From the IMG/VR virus record IMGVR_UViG_3300023174_000492, positions 1 to 29,971 of that record: a DNA stretch of 29,971 nt; one strand, given 5' to 3'. The notes below the pieces were generated by a model that saw nothing but the letters and a program-made list of their open reading frames with translations, did not search any database and had not been told where the DNA came from. The translations under genes were made by a program, and so were the position numbers. This stretch comes from a virus. Every line of letters starts with the position of its first letter. The stretch's first letter is position 1. Shown here piece after piece: positions 22,155 through 29,305 of the stretch.

Positions 22155-22484
22155 TTAGTAGCTCACCGAATATGGCTTTTCCAAAAAGCGGGGGTAACTC
22201 ACTAGGCTTTGATCGCCTGTAAAGATTGCCGTCACCTCTGCGTCTGTCTTGCCCTGGATTAACCGCCAGCCGTCTAGCGCCGCTTTAGCCACCTCAACGG
22301 GCGTGATGCCTGACGTAACTTGGTAGCTAAACGATTTGCCAGCAACAGATGCGGAGATCATTGTGCGGCCTCCGTTTTGAAAAACTGTAACCTGCCCTGC
22401 GGCAATAGATTCCAAGGCCAGCAGCAACGCGGTTGCGTTTTTGCTGCTCTGAATCCAGAGGGAAAAAAGGAGAGCACGATCCAC
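22155..22484 (-). CDS. Small head protein between terminase and portal, possibly gpW-like
   Basis: This 109-aa protein has helix NATALLLALESIAAGQVTVF, a beta hairpin (RTMISASVAGKSFSYQV) and a second helix (PVEVAKAALDGWRLI). A helix-hairpin-helix plan in this location recalls lambda gpW, the small head-tail joining protein encoded between terminase and portal. gpW is about 68 residues and this is longer, so the resemblance is tentative. The start is taken as GTG at 22484; the ribosome site is not ideal (GGAG only two bases away) and no in-frame ATG is available between it and the upstream stop. It ends one base before the portal gene. Confidence 0.5.
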   Translation of the reverse strand: MDRALLFSLWIQSSKNATALLLALESIAAGQVTVFQNGGRTMISASVAGKSFSYQVTSGITPVEVAKAALDGWRLIQGKTDAEVTAIFTGDQSLVSYPRFLEKPYSVSY

Positions 22485-22506
22485 GACTCCGTTCCCATCG
22501 TGTCAA

Positions 22507-24246
22507 TCATACCTTCGCGTCCTGCACCATCGCTGCTTCCGCCTGAATCACCTTACCCCACACTGCAAATCCAGCCAGGTAGGTTTCGCAATCGTATAAA
22601 TGATCCTGTCTGCCCTTTACCCGAATCCACTCATAAACGTCCTTTCCAGTCTTGCGGTTAATCCGATGCGCCTTCCTATGGCTGGCCATGTGCTCTCGAT
22701 AATCTGGGCTGACGTCATGGGCTACTTCCCAGATCGGCCCTTGCCCTCTCCGCAACCAAGCCAGCAAGTCCTGACAGGCCGGTGAGCTGAGAAGTAGCAG
22801 ACGACAGCCTGCGTCGGTCGGCTGATCCGAGCTGTGCACCGACTTCATCCGCCCGGCTTGCCCCTCAATATAATAGTATTGGCGCTCTTCACCTTTGATC
22901 GCCGTCCATCCGTAACGTGCGGCGATGCGGTAGGTGTCTTGGGTTTCGTATCCTGAGTCGATGCAGGCATGAATGTTCTTCACGCCCAGCTCTGCCAATG
23001 TGTGAGCCACGTCCTCAATCGTTCGCCGGCGGCCTTCTTCAATTAGTCGGCTGGATCCGTCCCTAGCAAACGCACGCACCACAAACCAGAACTCGTCGAT
23101 CTGCCTGTCGATTGCGGCCAGCTTAATGTGATCCGCTTCCCATTCCTGCTTTTTGGCAAAGGCTCCTGGCGGGATATTGTTTAGCTCGTTGTCATCAAAC
23201 TGATCCTCCCAAGGCATCGCGCTCCAGCCGTTCACCCATCCTTGCAAGCCGTGTAGATAATGCTTTTCAGTTAGAAACTTTTTGGCGCAATCCGCAAAAG
23301 TAATCGTCGGGGAGTACCAGCTCGGCAAGCGAAACGAACGACGGCCAGCCTCCGAGCTTGCGTTTGCCGCCACCCACTTGCCCTGCTCGATCGACTGGCG
23401 GCGATTGCGTTCACTCCACGGTGCGTCGCACTTGGTGCAGTGGTAGGCGGCTGTTTCAGTTACCTTTCGCATGTCCCACTTGCCATCCTCTGATCGTGCG
23501 CTTTCATCCCATCGGATCTGCCCAAACTCCATCGCTTGATATTCCCCGCACGCATGGCAGGGGACGTGGAAAGTCTCCTGCGTCCCGGCTTGGTAATTGA
23601 TCCAGATGTCGCCGGTGTTTAGCGTTGGAGTTGAAGTCAGTACGTGCTTGCGTTGCGGGAACGCCTTTGTCCGCTCCAACGCAAGCGAGTAGGCAGCCGC
23701 ATCTTTTTCGGATGGAGTTGCAAAGGAGTCCAGCTCGTCCAGCACGGCTATGCAAATCGGGCGTGAGCTTAAGTTTGCTGGGCTATTTGATCCGACCAGG
23801 GAAAGAGTCATGGTCGCAAACTGCATTTCCAAAATCTTTAGATCGTCCATGTCTTGCGGGAATAGTCGCTTCACCGGCTTGCACTTCTCAAAGATCGGAG
23901 TCAGTCGCGTCTCACTGTATGACCTAGCAAGATCAGCGTTAGGCATGACCAGCAACGCGGGCGCTGGATCATTTGCAATCCTATACGCCAGCCAGATGGC
24001 CAGCGTCAGCGTCTTGCCTGTTTGTGATCCCCAGCAAAGCGTGACCGTGTGGACGCCCGGATCGGCCAGTGCTTCTAGTACCCCCCGCACGTAAGGCGTC
24101 CACGTCGTGTTATATAAACCCGGCCGTGCCGTGAGCCTGCTATCCAACTGGATGTTTCGCTCCGCCCACTCGATCACCCCTGGCGGCTTTTCGTAGTGCC
24201 AGCGGATCCGTGCTCGTCGGCGCAGCTCCTCTTGGGCTTTCGTCAC
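22507..24246 (-). CDS. Terminase large subunit, lambda gpA type
   Basis: This 579-aa protein is the DNA-packaging motor and nuclease. The ATPase half shows Walker A GSQTGKT (73-79), Walker B CIAVLDELDS (165-174) and the coupling motif TSTPT (204-208). Two Cys pairs, CHAC (230-233) and CTKC (270-273), form a zinc-binding insert typical of gpA proteins. The nuclease half has D380 (AAIDRQIDEF), D430 (HACIDSGYETQDT) and a late RQDHLYDCETYL, corresponding to the conserved acidic residues of the family. gpA-type terminases usually cut at specific cos sites. It starts with GTG and overlaps TerS by four bases (GTGA). Confidence 0.93.
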   Translation of the reverse strand: MTKAQEELRRRARIRWHYEKPPGVIEWAERNIQLDSRLTARPGLYNTTWTPYVRGVLEALADPGVHTVTLCWGSQTGKTLTLAIWLAYRIANDPAPALLVMPNADLARSYSETRLTPIFEKCKPVKRLFPQDMDDLKILEMQFATMTLSLVGSNSPANLSSRPICIAVLDELDSFATPSEKDAAAYSLALERTKAFPQRKHVLTSTPTLNTGDIWINYQAGTQETFHVPCHACGEYQAMEFGQIRWDESARSEDGKWDMRKVTETAAYHCTKCDAPWSERNRRQSIEQGKWVAANASSEAGRRSFRLPSWYSPTITFADCAKKFLTEKHYLHGLQGWVNGWSAMPWEDQFDDNELNNIPPGAFAKKQEWEADHIKLAAIDRQIDEFWFVVRAFARDGSSRLIEEGRRRTIEDVAHTLAELGVKNIHACIDSGYETQDTYRIAARYGWTAIKGEERQYYYIEGQAGRMKSVHSSDQPTDAGCRLLLLSSPACQDLLAWLRRGQGPIWEVAHDVSPDYREHMASHRKAHRINRKTGKDVYEWIRVKGRQDHLYDCETYLAGFAVWGKVIQAEAAMVQDAKV

Positions 24247-24722
24247 AGTGCCGCCTCTACCTGTCGCATGATCTGCCCAACTTCATTTTCCACCTCTGCC
24301 TCCACTTCAACCGCTGGGCGGTTAGCGCAGATCGGAGCCAACCGCTTTGCCATTCCTTTCAGTAGCGGGACAAGTGCGTTATCCCTTGCGGCCAGCACCT
24401 TGTCGGCCTCGTCCACTGGCACCATCGTGCCCTCTGCTTGATCGATATCTGGCCGGTCGCCCTTCATTCTGCGTAACGCCTCGACCAGTTTTGTGTAGTT
24501 ACTGATAAGCTCAGAGCGGTCGGCCCGCGTGTCGTCCTTGGCTGATTCGCCTAGGCTCGCTGCTAGATCCTCAAGCCGCTGGATCTCCACGTCCAGCCCG
24601 CCGCCCTTCGCCTTCACGAGCGGCTGGGCCTCCACCTTATTACGCTGAAGGTAAACGGTGGCACGAGATTTACCCGTGGCCGCCATCGCCCTCTTTACGT
24701 CGTGGTTAACTGGCCTAGCCAT
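24243..24722 (-). CDS. Terminase small subunit
   Basis: This 159-aa protein is read from ATG at 24722; an upstream TTG three codons earlier is less likely. The start ARPVNHDVKRAMAATGKSRA followed by TVYLQRNK is a helix-turn-helix typical of small terminases, with TGKSRATVYLQR as the recognition helix. The middle and end are charged coiled-coil helices (KDDTRADRSELISNYTKLVE), which would form the oligomer that loads TerL on DNA. It overlaps TerL by four bases. The repeats just upstream are the most likely DNA target. The ribosome site is weak. Confidence 0.8.
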   Translation of the reverse strand: MARPVNHDVKRAMAATGKSRATVYLQRNKVEAQPLVKAKGGGLDVEIQRLEDLAASLGESAKDDTRADRSELISNYTKLVEALRRMKGDRPDIDQAEGTMVPVDEADKVLAARDNALVPLLKGMAKRLAPICANRPAVEVEAEVENEVGQIMRQVEAAL

Positions 24723-24746
24723 AAGACACAACTATTGCGGTGCTAC

Positions 24747-24857
24747 ACTCAAGAAATTGACGAGAGTCGTTTTCACCGCGATGTTTCTAGTCAAGGAGAC
24801 TCCTTGTGTCGGATAAAAATTTCTACTCAAGAGAATTTGACCGCTCATACTCAAGAG
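24747..24857 (-). repeat. Repeats and palindrome upstream of TerS, candidate cos region
   Basis: Three copies of ACTCAAGA lie at 24747-24754, 24825-24832 and about 24849-24856. The first two are followed by a similar AATTGAC or ATTTGAC. A degenerate copy (AGTCAAGGAGAC) overlaps a perfect palindrome, CAAGGAGACTCCTTG (24792-24806). The last copy runs into the end of the 153-aa gene. Lambda cos has the same plan next to the small terminase gene: a two-fold symmetric nicking site and repeated sites bound by the small subunit. An operator for late genes is the alternative. Confidence 0.45.
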
Positions 24858-25312
24858 CCTTTGCCCGTCAGCTCAGTGTACTTCTTTGCGATCGGCTCTG
24901 AGTAGCGGATAAACTCTGTACGCATCTCGGATGTCCAGGCTTCAGGCTTGGATCTGTTAATGAACCACTGACTAACTTTAATCAGCGGAAAGAAGAACGG
25001 TTTGCGTTCGCTTGGTACGGATGTCGTGATCGGATCTGGCAGCATCTCTGTCCATAGCATGATCTGGCGCAAGGCGGCTGGGTCACCGTCTTGCAGTTTC
25101 TTCTGATGTGCCGCTACACGTTCTAACCGTTTGCCTTGCTCATTAGTTAGATTAACTGACTGCAGCAAATCAGATACGTTATCACCTTTAGCTCTTGCAT
25201 TGGATATGATGGCGCCGGCCTGTGCTGCTAAGCCAATCACTTCGCCCATCTGCTCAAGGGTTTCTGTGCGTCTCTTGTTTAGCTTCTTGATTATTTCTTT
25301 AAGTTCTTGCAT
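24851..25312 (-). CDS. Hypothetical protein between the HTH gene and the terminase
   Basis: This 153-aa helical protein has a charged N-terminal helix (QELKEIIKKLNKRRTETLEQ), a second segment GEVIGLAAQAGAIISNARAK and a C-terminal half with RKPFFFPLIKVSQWFINRSK. The first 80 residues faintly recall DUF3102-type phage and plasmid proteins. It overlaps the end of the HTH gene by 22 bases, and the ATG has an AGGGACAG just before it. It is the last gene before the packaging block and could be a replication or late-gene control factor. No catalytic motif is visible. Confidence 0.55.
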   Translation of the reverse strand: MQELKEIIKKLNKRRTETLEQMGEVIGLAAQAGAIISNARAKGDNVSDLLQSVNLTNEQGKRLERVAAHQKKLQDGDPAALRQIMLWTEMLPDPITTSVPSERKPFFFPLIKVSQWFINRSKPEAWTSEMRTEFIRYSEPIAKKYTELTGKGS

Positions 25313-25782
25313 CTGTCCCTGCCTTTCAATAAAGCGGCATTGTTAAACTTAGGAATCTCACGACGCCGCGTGTCGTGATGTTTCCTTGCCCTGAGATCGT
25401 AGGACTCGCGGGCCTTCTGACTTTTCTGCGCTCTTACTGGCAACCCAAGGCGATCAGTTAGACTGAGCACCCGCTTGCTGAACGCCTGCTTTGTGATCTT
25501 GTGTTCCTTGGCAAGCTGGGTCATCGACTTGGTTGATCTGTTAAGCACAACCGCCAAGACAGACTGTTCAAGCGTGTCCGCCATATTCTGAACGGCCGGA
25601 TGATCTGGCGCCTTAGTTATCAGGTAATGAAACACTTGGGTGGTCAAAGCCACTGATGACGTTGTAACAGTCAAACCAAGCTCATAAAACGCCTCATGGA
25701 CTAGATCCGCAATCCCATCGATTCGGGTGGAAACGTGAGCCGATCCGCATGGGATACGTTCTAACGCTTGCTGATCCATCAT
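25291..25782 (-). CDS. Helix-turn-helix DNA-binding protein
   Basis: This 163-aa protein has a helical core, with MADTLEQSVLAVVLNRSTKS leading into the HTH SMTQLAKEHKITKQAFSKRV and LSLTDRLGL (86-114), the clearest recognition region. The last 50 residues are strongly basic (RARKHHDTRRREIP, then LLKGRDRCKNLKK). The start lies directly downstream of the repeat array, and the nearest repeats end only 16 bases from its ATG, overlapping the likely leader (GAGG ten bases before ATG). It is thus a good candidate to bind those repeats, either as an autoregulator or as an origin-binding initiator. Its position beside the primase-helicase supports both. Confidence 0.65.
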   Translation of the reverse strand: MMDQQALERIPCGSAHVSTRIDGIADLVHEAFYELGLTVTTSSVALTTQVFHYLITKAPDHPAVQNMADTLEQSVLAVVLNRSTKSMTQLAKEHKITKQAFSKRVLSLTDRLGLPVRAQKSQKARESYDLRARKHHDTRRREIPKFNNAALLKGRDRCKNLKK

Positions 25783-25797
25783 ATTAAATTAACCTCG

Positions 25798-25926
25798 TTA
25801 GTGCAGTCGTTAGTGCAGTAATGGAAATGACCGTCTGCATTAGTGCAATAATAGGGCCTATAGGCCCTTTATTACTGCACCTACATGCTCCCAAATACTG
25901 CACTAGTGCAATAAGGGTTACTGCAC
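25798..25926. repeat. Array of seven GTGCARTAA-type repeats in both orientations
   Basis: The core is GTGCAGTAA or GTGCAATAA, often preceded by TTA or CTA. Plus-strand copies lie at about 25798-25807 (imperfect end), 25810-25821, 25840-25851 and 25903-25914. Minus-strand copies lie at about 25869-25880, 25895-25906 and 25917-25926. One opposed pair overlaps to form TGCACTAGTGCA (25899-25910). The array fills the gap between the primase-helicase and the HTH gene, as expected for a replication origin with iterons or a multi-site operator. Confidence 0.75.
25845..25880. terminator. Inverted repeat in the repeat array, possible terminator
   Basis: GGGCCTATAGGCCC (25854-25867) is a perfect palindrome, flanked by GCAATAATA on the left and TTTATTACTGC on the right, which extend the symmetry. 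In the minus direction it lies about 65 bases after the primase-helicase stop and is followed by TATTATT, so it could end that transcript. It could equally be part of the origin structure, since two GTGCARTAA repeats form its arms. Confidence 0.45.
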
Positions 25927-25931
25927 CAACT

Positions 25932-27887
25932 TTAGAATGGTTCATTTGTCACCTTTTTGCTGAATAAACCATCGCTGGCCTCTTCGATTAAACCGTCCTC
26001 TTTTGCCTGCTTTATGCGTGCCTTGGCCTGCCGTTCCTGTAGCCCTGTAGCCTGTTGTACAAATGTAACAACTTGGGTGTACTTAGCCCCTTCGGGTAGC
26101 TTAGACCAATCGATCGTAGATGCCCGGCGGCCAACCGACTTTTCAGGCGCTCCCACCTCAAGCCACGCCATGCCCTTGTCGGCATGCTTAAGGTGGACTA
26201 CAGGTTGCGTCTTGCTTGCAATTAAATCGCTCGCAGTAAGGCCAGAACGTAGCCCAGACCGCTTTCCGCGCTTGGTCACCTCTAGCTTATATGTATACGT
26301 TCCTTGTTCATCCTGGCCACAAGGCGACAGCATTAACACGGCCCGCGCCCAGTTTGTTAACTCGGATGAGCCAAACCCGCTGTACGCTTTGTCGTGCCCT
26401 TGATAACCGCTACCGTCCCGCGTCGGCTTAGGCGTATGGTGCATAAGCATCCAAGCAAATCCGCCAGATAGGGCGAGTGGGTTAAGCAAATTGCGCAGGA
26501 ATCCGCCGGCCGTCTCCTGGCTGGATAGATCGCCACCAATAAACGCCAGCAACGGATCAACCCACGCCAGATGCGGTTTGTGTTTTTCGACAAGGCGACG
26601 CATCCGATCGACAAACCGCTCGCCCGTGGACGTGCAATCACGCACGATTACAATGTTTTGCTTCACCAGTTCCAGCTCTTCTGCGGTCAGATCCAGCGCC
26701 CTTAGAATGCCCTGCAATGCCTCCGCCACATCGCCTTCATCGTTCTCGGCTTGGACGATCAGCGACTTCAACGGTTTGCCGTGTGGCGATATGCCAAATA
26801 GATCACGCCCGGCCGCCCAAGTGATAGCGGCCTGCAAGCACAGTACGCTCTTGCCCAAGCCACTGCTCCCCACCCACAGGGCCGATCCGCCACGGCATAT
26901 CCAACGCTTGCCTAGCAGTTGCGTTATGTCGGCATCCTCCTTAAAATTTACCAACTGCTCCCAGCTGTACGGCTCAGGAATATCACCGTAGATCGTACGC
27001 TCCTGCCACTCCATGTAAGTCAGCGTCGGTGCGCCACACTCGACCAACTCCTGCTGCTGGCCAGTGGCGGTACGCATGGCCCCTGGCAATCTGGACAACC
27101 GGCCGGCGTCTTTGTTGGCAGAGTCAGGCTTTGAGTGTTCGAGGTGCTTGTAAATAAAATCTACACGCTCGGCAAACTCCTTGGCATTGGCCGCCCGAAT
27201 ATCCACCCACGCGTGTAGACTGCGTGCCCCGCTCTTAATGATCGACGACGTAGGCAACCCACTGCGCTTAATTATCGCCCACTGCTCTTGCAAAGTGCTT
27301 TCATCAAACTCGATCAGGCAATGGCGAAACTTGGTGATTGATTCGGCTTTGCGGTTTTTGCCGTTGTTGGCGTTAATGGAGACGTAGACTCCAACTGCAT
27401 CGCCTTGCCATTCCTTTAGCCCATCGCCCTTAAAAAGGTCTAGCCATTCCTCCCGGCTTCGCGTTTCGCCTGCACCGTCCGGCCGCTCGCGGTCGCCGTC
27501 TTTAATCGATCTTGTGATATTTATGAAATCGCCCACGTCGAAGCAGGTGGTCAGGAACTTATCTACCGGCCCGCTCTCCACGCTGATTGGCATAGGAGGT
27601 ACTGGCAGATCCTCACGCACGATCGCCCCGTTCTGATAGCCGTACTTTGCTTTCGGCCTCCACGGCTCCCTAGCTGGCCTGCTGTAAGCGGATTTCACTG
27701 CTGCCACGCATTCATTCTGGGTTAGTCCATTCTTAAAGCCCCAGATCTCGGCCTCTGATTCCGCATCAAACTGCGACAACCCCTGATCACGGAATTGCAG
27801 CGCCATGCGGAATAACTGCGTGTTGCGCTCACCTTCTGGCGCACCGTTAAGATAAACAGCCTCGGTGGCTGGGGGCAGTGCGATCAT
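25932..27887 (-). CDS. Primase-helicase fusion protein (AEP-like primase plus RecA-like ATPase)
   Basis: This 651-aa replication protein has three parts. Residues 20-73 (NTQLFRMALQFRDQGLSQFD and onward) look like a PriCT-type helical domain. Residues about 165-285 resemble an archaeo-eukaryotic primase: strand with acidic pair CLIEFDES (190-197), then SGARSLHAW (219-227) and KDAGRLSRLPGA (259-270). Residues 325-560 are a RecA-fold ATPase with Walker A GSSGLGKS (340-347) and Walker B HLAWVDPLL (439-447), as in RepA-type hexameric helicases. It would unwind DNA and make primers. It overlaps the preceding gene by four bases and its stop is next to the repeat array. The C-terminal 60 residues may be a small winged helix. 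Confidence 0.85.
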   Translation of the reverse strand: MIALPPATEAVYLNGAPEGERNTQLFRMALQFRDQGLSQFDAESEAEIWGFKNGLTQNECVAAVKSAYSRPAREPWRPKAKYGYQNGAIVREDLPVPPMPISVESGPVDKFLTTCFDVGDFINITRSIKDGDRERPDGAGETRSREEWLDLFKGDGLKEWQGDAVGVYVSINANNGKNRKAESITKFRHCLIEFDESTLQEQWAIIKRSGLPTSSIIKSGARSLHAWVDIRAANAKEFAERVDFIYKHLEHSKPDSANKDAGRLSRLPGAMRTATGQQQELVECGAPTLTYMEWQERTIYGDIPEPYSWEQLVNFKEDADITQLLGKRWICRGGSALWVGSSGLGKSVLCLQAAITWAAGRDLFGISPHGKPLKSLIVQAENDEGDVAEALQGILRALDLTAEELELVKQNIVIVRDCTSTGERFVDRMRRLVEKHKPHLAWVDPLLAFIGGDLSSQETAGGFLRNLLNPLALSGGFAWMLMHHTPKPTRDGSGYQGHDKAYSGFGSSELTNWARAVLMLSPCGQDEQGTYTYKLEVTKRGKRSGLRSGLTASDLIASKTQPVVHLKHADKGMAWLEVGAPEKSVGRRASTIDWSKLPEGAKYTQVVTFVQQATGLQERQAKARIKQAKEDGLIEEASDGLFSKKVTNEPF

Positions 27888-28075
27888 TTTTTGACCAACC
27901 CTTCCAACGCTTTCTTAATCACGTACTCAATCACTGCCTCTTGATCTTTCTTTAATTGTTTCATCCCAAATGCGTGCAAAGCCTTTGCCGTCTTGGCGTC
28001 ATAGGTTACGTCGACTAAAACCTGCTTAGGCGCGGGCCGTGCTTTTCCAAAAGTAATTTTACCTAGATCTTTCAT
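27884..28075 (-). CDS. Small hypothetical protein before the primase-helicase
   Basis: This 63-aa protein is read from ATG at 28075, in an ATGA overlap with the stop of the upstream 58-aa gene and after AGGAG. The open frame continues 39 codons upstream, but that part is inside the 58-aa gene. It is basic with a strand segment QVLVDVTYDAKTAKALHAFG and a final helix KDQEAVIEYVIKKALEGLVK, a strand-helix-helix plan seen in ribbon-helix-helix DNA-binding proteins. That would make it a small regulator, but I cannot confirm it. It overlaps the primase-helicase start by four bases. Confidence 0.5.
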   Translation of the reverse strand: MKDLGKITFGKARPAPKQVLVDVTYDAKTAKALHAFGMKQLKKDQEAVIEYVIKKALEGLVKK

Positions 28076-28248
28076 TTGCGTTTTCTCCTTTTGCGGGGTT
28101 TGACTTCTTTCCAAACGTTGAAATCCTTGTCGCACTCGACCGACCAGAGGATCAGTTTCCGATAAAGTGATCCGGCCAAGCCCCAGCGGCACAAAGTCCT
28201 GCTAACCAGATCACCTAACCAGTATAAAAGCCACGACAACGCCCTCAT
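28072..28248 (-). CDS. Small hydrophobic phage protein with YWLGDLVSR motif
   Basis: This 58-aa protein begins MRALSWLLYWLGDLVSRTLC, continues GSLYRKLILWSVECDKD, and ends in a basic tail (VKPRKRRKRK). Small early phage proteins with a Y-W-L/I-G-D-L/W-x-S-R start followed by a Tyr/Trp-rich amphipathic helix are common in phages, from memory, and their function is unknown. The sequence is amphipathic, not a clean membrane span, so it could associate with the inner membrane. Four-base overlaps (ATGA) with both neighbours make it a real gene. Confidence 0.6.
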   Translation of the reverse strand: MRALSWLLYWLGDLVSRTLCRWGLAGSLYRKLILWSVECDKDFNVWKEVKPRKRRKRK

Positions 28249-28421
28249 TTTTTCTTCTCCAAATCTCGCTTCTGGTACACCTTTGCCCGCTTCAGCATCT
28301 CCTTGGCAATGTGCAGCGCCAAATCAAGGCGGCAGCGGGTTACGACCACACGGCCGTCGGCTAGGCTTTTCTTTGCCCGCTCAAGGATTTCGATTTGCCA
28401 AGTGATGCGTTTTACGGACAT
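28245..28421 (-). CDS. Small basic helical protein
   Basis: This 58-aa protein reads SVKRITWQIEILERAKKSLA and then DGRVVVTRCRLDLALHIAKE, ending in a Lys-rich tail MLKRAKVYQKRDLEKKK. It is mostly helix with a short middle strand and many basic residues, consistent with nucleic-acid binding, but no motif is decisive. It overlaps the nuclease gene by ten bases at its start and the following gene by four at its end (ATGA). Confidence 0.55.
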   Translation of the reverse strand: MSVKRITWQIEILERAKKSLADGRVVVTRCRLDLALHIAKEMLKRAKVYQKRDLEKKK

Positions 28422-28867
28422 AAACGCTCCTTAAATATGGCGAAGGCTATATCAAATGTTTTCTTGGACATTTCCTCGGTAAACATTTTTGGCTCAACCG
28501 ATACGTGCTTTCGCTCTTCTTGAATTATATGAAAAAAAAGTGGCCAAATAGAATCTGTGTAAAAGAATGCAATTATATCCACTTCGTCTTCGCTATATTT
28601 CGTTTTCTCATATCTGCCCTTGCAAACAGATCCACGCACCATTCCGTTTTTTATATCCTCAGAACTTTTTACATTAATAACGCACAATTGCTTCCCATGC
28701 TTTAGCCATACATCGCCAGAATCTTGGCCATGAAGTTGAGTCGCCTTAAAGCCCATCCTTAAAAGCATTCCGACGCAAAGCGGCTCATGTGCGTATCCTT
28801 GATCAAGATTGGATGAAGTTGATCTTGTTTCTGTAATGGCTTCTTGAAAAAGAGTTGTCTGTGTCAT
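28412..28867 (-). CDS. Putative PD-(D/E)XK-fold nuclease
   Basis: This 151-aa protein is read from ATG at 28867, an ATGA overlap with the preceding gene; an upstream ATG 11 codons earlier lies inside that gene. The core LCVGMLLRMGFKATQLHGQD then GDVWLKHGKQLCVINVKSSE matches the PD-(D/E)XK fold: E28 in the first helix, D52, and a strand with N65-x-K67. The usual Glu before x-Lys is Asn here, which is uncommon. The rest (VDIIAFFYTDSIWPLFFHII) fits the later strands. Such enzymes act as homing, restriction or resolvase nucleases. The gene is far more AT-rich than its neighbours (about 37% GC over 28441-28560 by hand count), suggesting recent arrival. Confidence 0.6.
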   Translation of the reverse strand: MTQTTLFQEAITETRSTSSNLDQGYAHEPLCVGMLLRMGFKATQLHGQDSGDVWLKHGKQLCVINVKSSEDIKNGMVRGSVCKGRYEKTKYSEDEVDIIAFFYTDSIWPLFFHIIQEERKHVSVEPKMFTEEMSKKTFDIAFAIFKERLCP

Positions 28868-29172
28868 TTCTTTACTCTTTTTGTAAAAACTACAACCCAC
28901 CCCCGACGTCGCTTTGAAAAAGTATATTTGTCTACGTATTTGTATTCATAATTGAGCGCGCCAATTACGTCCACAATGTCGCCTATTTCCCTTAGATAAC
29001 TTTTTTGTTTTTTCTTACGCCAAAAGATTGCAGTCCATTGCTTTACCTTTTGCTTTGTATCTTCAATTAGCCTATCTACTTCGTAGCCAAGTCCTTCTAT
29101 TCCGCATAATATCTTTTCAGCCTCTACCCACCTGGCTTTTTCTGTTTTAGTATTTTTAAATTGTTTTGTCAT
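28864..29172 (-). CDS. AT-rich hypothetical protein paired with the nuclease
   Basis: This 102-aa protein is read from ATG at 29172 with GGTGA before it. The frame is open for 42 more codons, but these overlap a separate small gene. It is Lys- and Arg-rich: TKQFKNTKTEKARWVEAEKI, then a helix, FWRKKKQKSYLREIGDIVDV, and a strand-rich end (RRRGWVVVFTKRVKK). No known motif is recognised. It shares the low GC of the nuclease gene and overlaps it by four bases, so the two probably arrived as a unit. A DNA-binding partner or an immunity protein for the nuclease is possible. Confidence 0.5.
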   Translation of the reverse strand: MTKQFKNTKTEKARWVEAEKILCGIEGLGYEVDRLIEDTKQKVKQWTAIFWRKKKQKSYLREIGDIVDVIGALNYEYKYVDKYTFSKRRRGWVVVFTKRVKK

Positions 29173-29176
29173 ATTT

Positions 29177-29305
29177 TCACCACTGCCCCATTCCCCAGCG
29201 CATGCGATTGGCGCGAGCCTCTTGCACACAGTTGGCGTACTGCTCCGGCGTGTAGGTGCCGATGATGCGGGCGGAGAACATGGATAGAAGCTGTGCAAGG
29301 GTCAT
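29177..29305 (-). CDS. Tiny hypothetical protein
   Basis: This 42-aa ORF is MTLAQLLSMFSARIIGTYTP then EQYANCVQEARANRMRWGMG ending QW. It begins directly after the stop of the upstream 81-aa gene and ends four bases before the next ATG, with normal GC. The residues form one or two helices. The neat fit between stop and start codons makes it a real gene. Function unknown. Confidence 0.5.
   Translation of the reverse strand: MTLAQLLSMFSARIIGTYTPEQYANCVQEARANRMRWGMGQW

Noticed and set aside
24723-24850. Clear sigma-70 promoter for the late genes
   Set aside because: TTGAGT and TTGACT boxes exist, but no acceptable -10 lies at 16-18 bases from them, so I did not annotate a promoter.
25798-25926. 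CRISPR array
   Set aside because: The repeats are only about 9-12 bases, occur in both orientations and are irregularly spaced, unlike CRISPR repeats and spacers.
27884-28192. Long form of the 63-aa protein (102 aa)
   Set aside because: The extra part overlaps a better-fitting 58-aa gene, and the ATG at 28075 forms a normal ATGA overlap.
28864-29298. Long form of the 102-aa AT-rich protein (144 aa)
   Set aside because: The extension is Ser/Pro/Cys-rich and out of frame with the 42-aa gene that fits exactly between its neighbours.
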